A stretch of 14,665 bases of DNA from Sodiomyces alkalinus F11 (Eukaryota; Ascomycota; Sordariomycetes; Glomerellales; Plectosphaerellaceae). The translations under genes and the position numbers were made by a program. Of this stretch, positions 9,377 to 14,665 are shown in pieces (position 1 is the first letter of the stretch; each line of letters begins with the position of its first letter). The notes below the pieces were generated by a model that did no database searches, was not told the DNA's origin, and worked only from the letters and a program-made list of their open reading frames with translations. Location of the stretch: positions 64,290 through 78,954 of the forward strand of contig NW_021167084.1 in assembly GCF_003711515.1 (NCBI RefSeq), given 5' to 3'.

Positions 9377-11095
9377 ATACCACTAAGACGCCCTATATAC
9401 TTCGTGGTATAAGCTTCTATATCGTATTAACCGCCTAAAGACTCTATCTACCGCGATACCTTTAATAAAGCCTTTAGAAACTCTAAGAAACTAGGCTAAG
9501 GCTTTACTAAAGAAGGCTATTTCCGCGCGGTTACCCTCTACGGAGGAGAGGAGCGCCTAGAAAATAAGCTCTCCGCTCTTAGAGCTAGATTCGCCGCCTA
9601 GAAAGAGTCCTACTAAGCTAGAATTAAGGAGTTCCGCTATTACGCGGACGTATAGGGTTATTATAGTCCTAAAATATAAGACCTTAACCGCGTTATATTT
9701 ATCCCCTACGATTACCCGAAGCTAAACCTTATGGTTACCGAAGAGGAAGCCCGTAAAATCGCCCGGTAAATCCCGTAGCCCGAGTACGTGCTCGATGTTA
9801 ATCAAGACCTTAATTCGTGGGAACGGCCTAACATATCGTTTAAGAAATATATTATAGTATAAGACCCTAAGGCCCCCCGTAACTATACGGGTAAGTTTAC
9901 TAAAACGCCCTAGTCCGTCCGTATAACTAATACGGATTCCCCCCTTTTTATAACCGGCCCTTACTCCGCTATATATATAGACCTTAAAGCTAAAGCCGAC
10001 GCGGTGAATACGGTGGCTAGACCGTTATCTGCTAATATCTCCTAGGGTAAGACCCCTAAGAAGTTAGTAAGCTTAATAGTTCCTGGTTTTATACTATACT
10101 ATATCCGAGATCACGTATACCTATCTAAGGCAGTATACGATATAGTCGCTATAAAAGCCTAAGGAACTATAATATATACGGAACTTAGGAAAAATATACG
10201 CTAGTATACTAAGTAAGCTAATATTACGAATAAGCTAATCCGTAAATTCCTTTATAGCCTCCCTACTAAAAAGGGTAAGGAGCTAGTTAGAATTATACTA
10301 ACCGTCTAAGAGGTTTTTATTATAGTTTATACCGGGGAAGAACCGTCGTTTACGCCGTCTACTAAGCGCTTAGCCCTAGCCAATACTATTACTAAGTAAC
10401 TAACTAAACGAGTCGTCGGAATACTAGACTCGGAAAAGCCTATAAGGGCTACTATAAAGAACTTCGCTAATAGGATATATATCACGGATATTAAGCCCGA
10501 ATAAAAGGACGTTACTAAGGACGACTAGGTTGTTATTATTACCCGCTAGCGTGGCTATATAGTAGCCCTCCTTATTCTTATAGCTAGGTTTATACTTACT
10601 ACGCTCCGAGACAGAGCCGCTAAGAATATTATATAGAACGCCGCGGATCTCCTACTACTACTAATAATATAGCGTATAGGTTATATAGTAGCCGTCGCTC
10701 CCCTTATAGCCGACGGATAACTTATTAATATATATGAGGAAGCGTTAGTGAATATACTAGCTACTAACTAGGAAAAGGGTATCTCTATTATCCGATACTA
10801 CGTGGCTTTATAAGCTATATAGGCCGACCGTTTAGCCGCTAACCTAAAGAATATATATATTAGTAACCGCGTTAAGCTTAAGGCTTACGCCGCGGAGTTT
10901 ACTATAAACGAAGCGGCCCTGGCTATAGACACGCTATTAGACTAATAGGGTATCCTAATAATTAGGGCGTAGCCTGCTAACGATAATAATAAAATCACTG
11001 TACTAAAGTAACTATATAGTTAGGTAGTATAGGTACTAGGACTAAGGAGTCTTTACTAGGGAATACGGTAAAGGAAGGCTATAGCGTCGGTATAA
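9377..11095 (+). pseudogene. Second ORF of nested element, about 572 residues, family unknown
   Basis: One frame of 573 codons runs from ATA 9377-9379 (inferred former ATG) to TAA 11093-11095 without an indel that I could find. About 35 internal stops are all TAA or TAG. Residues near 45-90 read as a normal soluble protein (GYFRAVTLYGGEERLENKL), followed by stretches such as YDYPKLNLMVTEEEARKIAR near residue 115 and GPYSAIYIDLKAKAD near 200. The C-terminal half looks rich in Ile and Leu, partly because RIP turns Val, Met, Thr and Pro codons into them, so apparent membrane segments are not trustworthy. No HHCC, DDE, YxDD, DSG or RNase H motif is present. It may be an element-specific protein or a captured host gene. 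The frame is convincing; the function is unknown. Confidence 0.65.
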
Positions 11096-11323
11096 TTTTA
11101 TTTAGTTCTCTTATCTTTTCTCTTCGCCTAGATAGGTAGTAGGTAATAACGGCGGCGGTCGCTATTAGGGCACCGCTATATAAGAATATTTCCTTTTTCC
11201 TCTCCTTTTATTAACTCTAATTATACCGCGGCTTACTAGTATAACCGCGACGCGCCTTAAGTAAGACTATCGGAGTTACCGGGGAAAGCCCGCGGGATAT
11301 AAGGCTTCTCCGCCCGGGGTATA
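11096..11323 (+). other. 3' non-coding end of nested element
   Basis: No frame is supported. The last part (11288-11323) closely resembles 8587-8623 inside the first ORF. The bases just before the LTR (CCGCCCGGGGTATA) are where a polypurine tract should lie, but only a short G-run is seen. Confidence 0.4.
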
Positions 11324-11686
11324 TAATACGCCCTAGATTCTACCAGCAATACTAGAGTATACCACAGGTATACTACGGGCGTACTATAGCTTATACTATA
11401 GCACCCACAGGGTATACTATAAGTACCTTTACGGTATACTATAGCTTTCCTAGGGTAAAATTAGTAAATACCGGGGAATCCCCCGGGTTCCTATACGTAA
11501 AAGCCAAGGATTCTACGGGGTTTCCCCGTGGATACTTCGGTCCGGGAGGCACGCGCCCCCTTAGTTTAGAGAAGATATCTTTATTATACCCTATTTTCTA
11601 TACCTAAAGGTCGCTATTCCGAACCCTAGAAGCCCTAGGTCCGATAGTACTGACTGGCCAGAGATATACCTAGACAGGGTATATTA
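11324..11686 (+). repeat. Right (3') LTR of nested element
   Basis: The 363-bp repeat is collinear with 6505-6866. Most differences are transitions and most leave TA where the left copy has CA or TG, so this copy has taken more RIP. The GC palindromes are partly broken here (GGAGGCACGCGCCCCC). Confidence 0.9.
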
Positions 11687-11691
11687 GGTAG
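11687..11691. repeat. Right target-site duplication (GGTAG) of nested element
   Basis: Identical to 6500-6504 on the other side of the element, in direct orientation. Confidence 0.85.
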
Positions 11692-11808
11692 GATAAGTGG
11701 GATACTCGCCTTAGAATATTATAATAGTGGAGAGAGGGAATAGTATTCTTTTAGGTAATAAAGGCGCCTTTAAGCTAATAAATCTATTATATCGGCCCTG
11801 TTAATATA
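11692..11808 (-). other. 3' flank of the transposase frame
   Basis: Short AT-rich stretch between the nested element and the transposase stop codon. The frame stays readable on the minus strand beyond the TAA at 11811-11809, with further TAA codons, so the true C-terminus could lie slightly further left. Confidence 0.4.
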
Positions 11809-13641
11809 TTAATCGTCTTTGCCATTATCTTAACTATCTATCTTAAGCACCCTACGCTCCTCTTCGTCCCTAGCCTCAAGGCGTACTACTAGTTCTATCT
11901 TCCTACCTATAACCTTTATGCCTTTAACCCGTAATAGAGATTATAATATCTTCACGTTTAGAGATCTATACCTATTTCTGGGCAGATTTAATACTTCCTT
12001 AGACGATATAAACTCTTTATAAAGGCCGTTAATATAACTAAGTATCTCGTATATATCCCCCTCCTTTATAAAGATATCTAGGTCAAAGCCGCCTAGCTTA
12101 ATATCTTCCACTAAAATATCTTTAATCTTTATAACGTAATCTTCGCTACTATTAGGATTAACTAATATACTATACTCTTTAAATAACTGTTAGATTAGCT
12201 CCTTCTTATTCTTATATAGAGTATTAATTACCTCGCCTATAATCAAGGTTATTATAATCCTACGCTCCGAGAGGGTTTATAGTTTATTAGTATCGCCTTA
12301 CTATTAATCCCTCTGATCGATAAAGATATCGGTGGCTTCACGAAGCAGAGACTTAAGCGGACTATTAATATACGTATCGAATAGCTATACGTACGACGTA
12401 TAGCCTAGAGGTATTATAGAAGGTAGTATTGTACTTAGTTTAAGAACCTTTTTAATAACAGGGGTTTTATAGAAGGACGCCACGTCTATTATGAGTATAA
12501 ATTCGTGTCCACCTATAATAAGAACTAATTCTTCCTTTAGCTATCGGGTAAAGAGTACCTTATTATTATAAGCAGAGTTATTAAATTCTATAATAACGCC
12601 GCTATAATAAAGACACTCTTTATTCTTTCTAATAGTACTATTAGGCTTCTTATAGAATATAAGCCTAGGCTTAATTCTTTAGATACTATCTACGAAAACG
12701 AATACTATTAAGGTGGCCTGCCTTTTATCCTAACCACCTTACTCCGTCTTAGCACTAACTATCTTAGTGCCCATAGTATCGTACGAATAGCCGTTTAGAT
12801 ATTTAAAAGGGATTAGCGTTTTATCTATATTAATAATTCGAGTATCCGTAAAGCGGCAGTCAGGAATACTAAGTAGTTTTTCCTTCCTTAAAAACACTAT
12901 AACTAACCAGAAATCATTCGGCTAAGTCTACGTTAGTATAATAGGTCGTATATTTATACCTTAACGTTAATTCCGCCGGATAAACGAAAGGAAGCTTATA
13001 ATAGCTAGGAGGAGATCTACCAGGGGCTTAGTGGCCTGCTTAGTAATACGCCGACGTGTAATACTATATGAGCGGAGGAATCCATAAAGCCATAAATCCG
13101 AGAAGATACAGATATCGCGAGGGCTATTAGGATACGCCTTTTAGAAGAGGCGCCTTACCTAATAACGTAGCTAGCCTACGTTAATAGGTTGTAACCTATC
13201 ACGATACCGTTTAAAGGCCTTATATAAGCCGTGTTTAAGTTTAGAAAACTCGGGGCACTACTAAGTATAGATACTAGTTCCTATACCTAAAATAGTATAG
13301 CGATAAAGCTACTAGGTCTTAATTCTACTCGCTAGTATCTTAAAGAACGTGCTAGCTTTATAATAGGTTAGTCTTCGTAGCTTTAAAGCGATAAGACTAT
13401 TACTTTCATTATCACGTAGTCGCTTAGGTGGCTACCTAGTAGTAGCTAAAGGCTCTATAATAGGGATAGAATAGTTTTTAAGGAATTAAAGAATAGATAT
13501 ACGATAGCGATTGGTATAGATACGCTTTATACGTAGTATTAGCTTCGGAGGAGTGTATTTACGGGCGCTAAGAGGTTATCTTTTAGGGCCACGTTTTTAG
13601 CGTGGCGTCCGTATATTAATATCTATCAACTCGAGAACTAT
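11809..13641 (-). pseudogene. pogo/Fot-type (DDE_1 family) transposase, degraded
   Basis: This frame of 611 codons would encode a cut-and-paste transposase with an N-terminal DNA-binding part and a DDD catalytic domain. I start it at 13641-13639 (ATA, inferred ATG; then VLELIDINIRTPR). About two dozen TAA/TAG stops interrupt it and I found no frameshift. Catalytic motifs: NIDKT at about residue 273 (family NIDET or NMDET; Glu-to-Lys fits RIP), IIDVASFYKT with Asp 386 (family MDVASFHKT), and IPLGYTSYV then FDTYIN with Asp 422. The 35 residues between the last two aspartates suit a Fot-like DD35D layout. DTMGTKIVSAKTE and KRQATLIVF between the first two are also family-typical. Residues about 559-590 fit a SAP-like DNA-binding motif. 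The protein acts in the nucleus on the element's ends. It is inactive. Confidence 0.9.
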
Positions 13642-13936
13642 ATTATTTATAAAAGTAAGCTATATTGATAAGATTCAGCTTAAGGTACTAAAATCATTAA
13701 AAACGCAGAGTTTTACTTTAATATTAAAGTTATAACTACCTTATAAAAAGTCTCTCGATTATTAGTTATATTATTATAACGGCTTATTAAAAGTTGTTCA
13801 CGTATTAAGGCCGAAAATATAGATTATTCGAACTAAGCAGGGAAATGAGGAAAGGAAAAGTCTGCGCGGTGTATAGGCGGCTAAGTATATATAGAGTCGT
13901 ACGGGCCTTACTAGGAGGTCCGTGCTTCTTAGTCCC
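13642..13936 (-). other. 5' flank of the transposase frame
   Basis: AT-rich upstream region of the transposase, which should hold its promoter. RIP has produced so many TA-rich stretches (for example near 13887-13894) that no TATA box can be picked. No gene is seen. Confidence 0.4.
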
Positions 13937-13955
13937 AGCTATTACCGGGGACTAT
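13937..13955 (-). repeat. Candidate right terminal inverted repeat of pogo element
   Basis: Its reverse complement starts ATAGTCCCCGG and matches 6134-6152 at 15 of 19 positions. The bases beyond it (TC) are not the TA expected for a mariner-type insertion, which lowers confidence. Confidence 0.4.
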
Positions 13956-13959
13956 TCCG

Positions 13960-13973
13960 CGGGCTATAGCCCG
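13960..13973. repeat. 14-bp perfect palindrome
   Basis: CGGGCTATAGCCCG, just outside the candidate pogo terminus. Its role is unknown; it may be chance or part of an LTR border. Confidence 0.6.
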
Positions 13974-14535
13974 TAATATACTCCCCTCCCCCGCCGGAGG
14001 CGAGGTCGCGGTCGTGTTATAGTCGCGCGGTCGTGACCTCGTATTACTCTAGCCTCCCTATGTGGAATCTAAAAATAGCCTCCTTTATTCGGCTCCCTTA
14101 AAGGCTCCTTCGAAGGGAGGTAATCCGCGGTAGCTAAGATCCTTTTAAGGCTAAAATAGCATAAAGGAGCTCTTATATAGCGGTGTTATTATAGGCTCCT
14201 CGCCGGCGTGCGTGTTTATTATAAACGACGTGCCTACTGAATATATAACCGGGGGTTATTCCTTCCACCTAGATAGCGTAGAAGGGATAATAAAATAAAC
14301 CTCCTACTATTTTTCGTTTTTCCCTATTTTCTTCCCCTTCTATAGCTTCTTTTTAGATAAGTTTTTTCTCCTTTGTTTCTTTTTTTAATTAATTTTTCTA
14401 TACTATACGTAGCCCCGAGATGCCTTATAGGTCCCGTGGCAGTTAACTAACGTCGCCGAGCAATAGCGTATCTCTTAAGCCGCCTATATCCTTATTATAG
14501 TAAGTTAGTACTCCCCTCGCTTATAGTTTAGTGCC
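13974..14535 (+). other. Non-coding region, possible LTR and leader of another retroelement
   Basis: The start is GC-rich with C-runs (13981-13992), followed by AT-rich sequence and a pyrimidine-rich tract (14308-14400) as often found in fungal promoters. No second copy exists in the window, so an LTR cannot be proven. A small hairpin (CTCCCTT...AAGGGAG, 14095-14121) is visible. It is RIP-mutated like the rest. Confidence 0.3.
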
Positions 14536-14665
14536 GTGGCTAACTATTAGTAGATATCCGACTTCGTATTACCTAGTAAGCGCCCTTAGAAGGGCGATAG
14601 TGATAACGATATAAGTTCGCGGCCCTTATTACTACAGGTTACGAGGTTGGCCGGAACTAACGATA
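14536..14665 (+). pseudogene. Possible N-terminus of a gag-like frame, truncated by window end
   Basis: From GTG at 14536 (context GCCGTGGCT) a frame runs 43 codons to the edge with three TAG stops that could be former CAG. It reads VANY..ISDFVLPSKRP and later SSRPLLLQVTRLAGTND. I recognise no domain. The start is a guess, and the frame is supported only by its RIP-type stops. Confidence 0.3.

Larger units (their letters stand above)
6505..11686 (+). mobile_element. Complete LTR retroelement without recognisable pol
   Basis: The element is 5,182 bp, flanked by GGTAG duplications, with LTRs at 6505-6866 and 11324-11686. The LTR ends read TAATA...TATTA, probably once TGATA...TATCA, an inverted pair changed by RIP. 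Orientation is taken from the two plus-strand frames inside (8311-9213 and 9377-11095). I find no protease, integrase, reverse transcriptase or RNase H motif on either strand of the interior, so it resembles large non-autonomous elements that depend on another element's enzymes. A repeat-rich leader of about 1.4 kb precedes the first frame. Superfamily cannot be assigned. Confidence 0.88.
6134..13955 (-). mobile_element. pogo/Fot-type DNA transposon, interrupted by a nested LTR element
   Basis: I infer one Tc1/mariner-superfamily element. Its transposase frame (11809-13641, minus) and candidate inverted termini (6134-6152 and 13937-13955) enclose the LTR element 6505-11686. Removing that element and one target duplication copy leaves about 2.6 kb, a plausible length for a fungal pogo-like element with a 611-codon transposase. 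The left junction has TA before the terminus, as expected for TA target sites. The right junction does not, so the boundaries are tentative. The transposase itself is secure. Confidence 0.5.

Noticed and set aside
13974..14000. Start of a gypsy-type LTR at TAATATACTCCCC
   Set aside because: Only one copy is present in the window, so neither the border nor the LTR nature can be tested.
14308..14400. Pyrimidine-rich tract as an intron 3' end or promoter
   Set aside because: No coding sequence on either side to support an intron, and no start site evidence; kept only as a description.

Overview
The window is a transposon graveyard from a filamentous ascomycete-type fungus. No intact host gene, tRNA or rRNA is visible. 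The evidence is in the base composition and decay pattern. CpA/TpG is depleted and TpA is in large excess, while CpG is kept. Long protein-like reading frames are broken almost only by TAA and TAG at former Gln (and some Trp) codons, and I saw no TGA in the frames I read. This is the pattern expected of repeat-induced point mutation (RIP), which acts on duplicated DNA in Pezizomycotina. The species cannot be named from this sequence.

Layout: (1) 6-5947 is a Ty1/copia-type retrotransposon on the minus strand. It has short LTRs (146 and 123 bp) and one gag-pol frame running from 5502 down to 303, with protease, integrase, reverse transcriptase and RNase H motifs still readable in that order. 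(2) 5948-6133 is a less mutated spacer carrying a 41-bp inverted piece of the copia LTR. (3) 6134-13955 is, I infer, one pogo/Fot-type DNA transposon of about 2.6 kb, split by a nested element. Its transposase frame lies at 11809-13641 on the minus strand, and candidate terminal inverted repeats lie at 6134-6152 and 13937-13955. (4) 6505-11686 is a complete LTR retroelement inserted between these parts. It has 362/363-bp LTRs and a clean 5-bp target duplication (GGTAG). Its 4.5-kb interior has a long repeat-rich leader, then two decayed frames on the plus strand (8311-9213 and 9377-11095). Neither shows a protease, integrase, reverse transcriptase or RNase H motif. (5) 13956-14665 is non-coding sequence with a pyrimidine-rich tract, followed by a possible start of another element's gag-like frame that runs off the window.

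How the parts relate: the pogo element landed first, the second LTR element inserted into its 3' non-coding side, and all copies were then mutated by RIP. None of the frames can make a full protein now. The most unusual part is the second LTR element, because it carries two long non-pol frames of unknown family. Such an element could move only with enzymes supplied by another element. The mutation pattern is also notable: surviving CpA sites are mostly in the CAC/GTG context.
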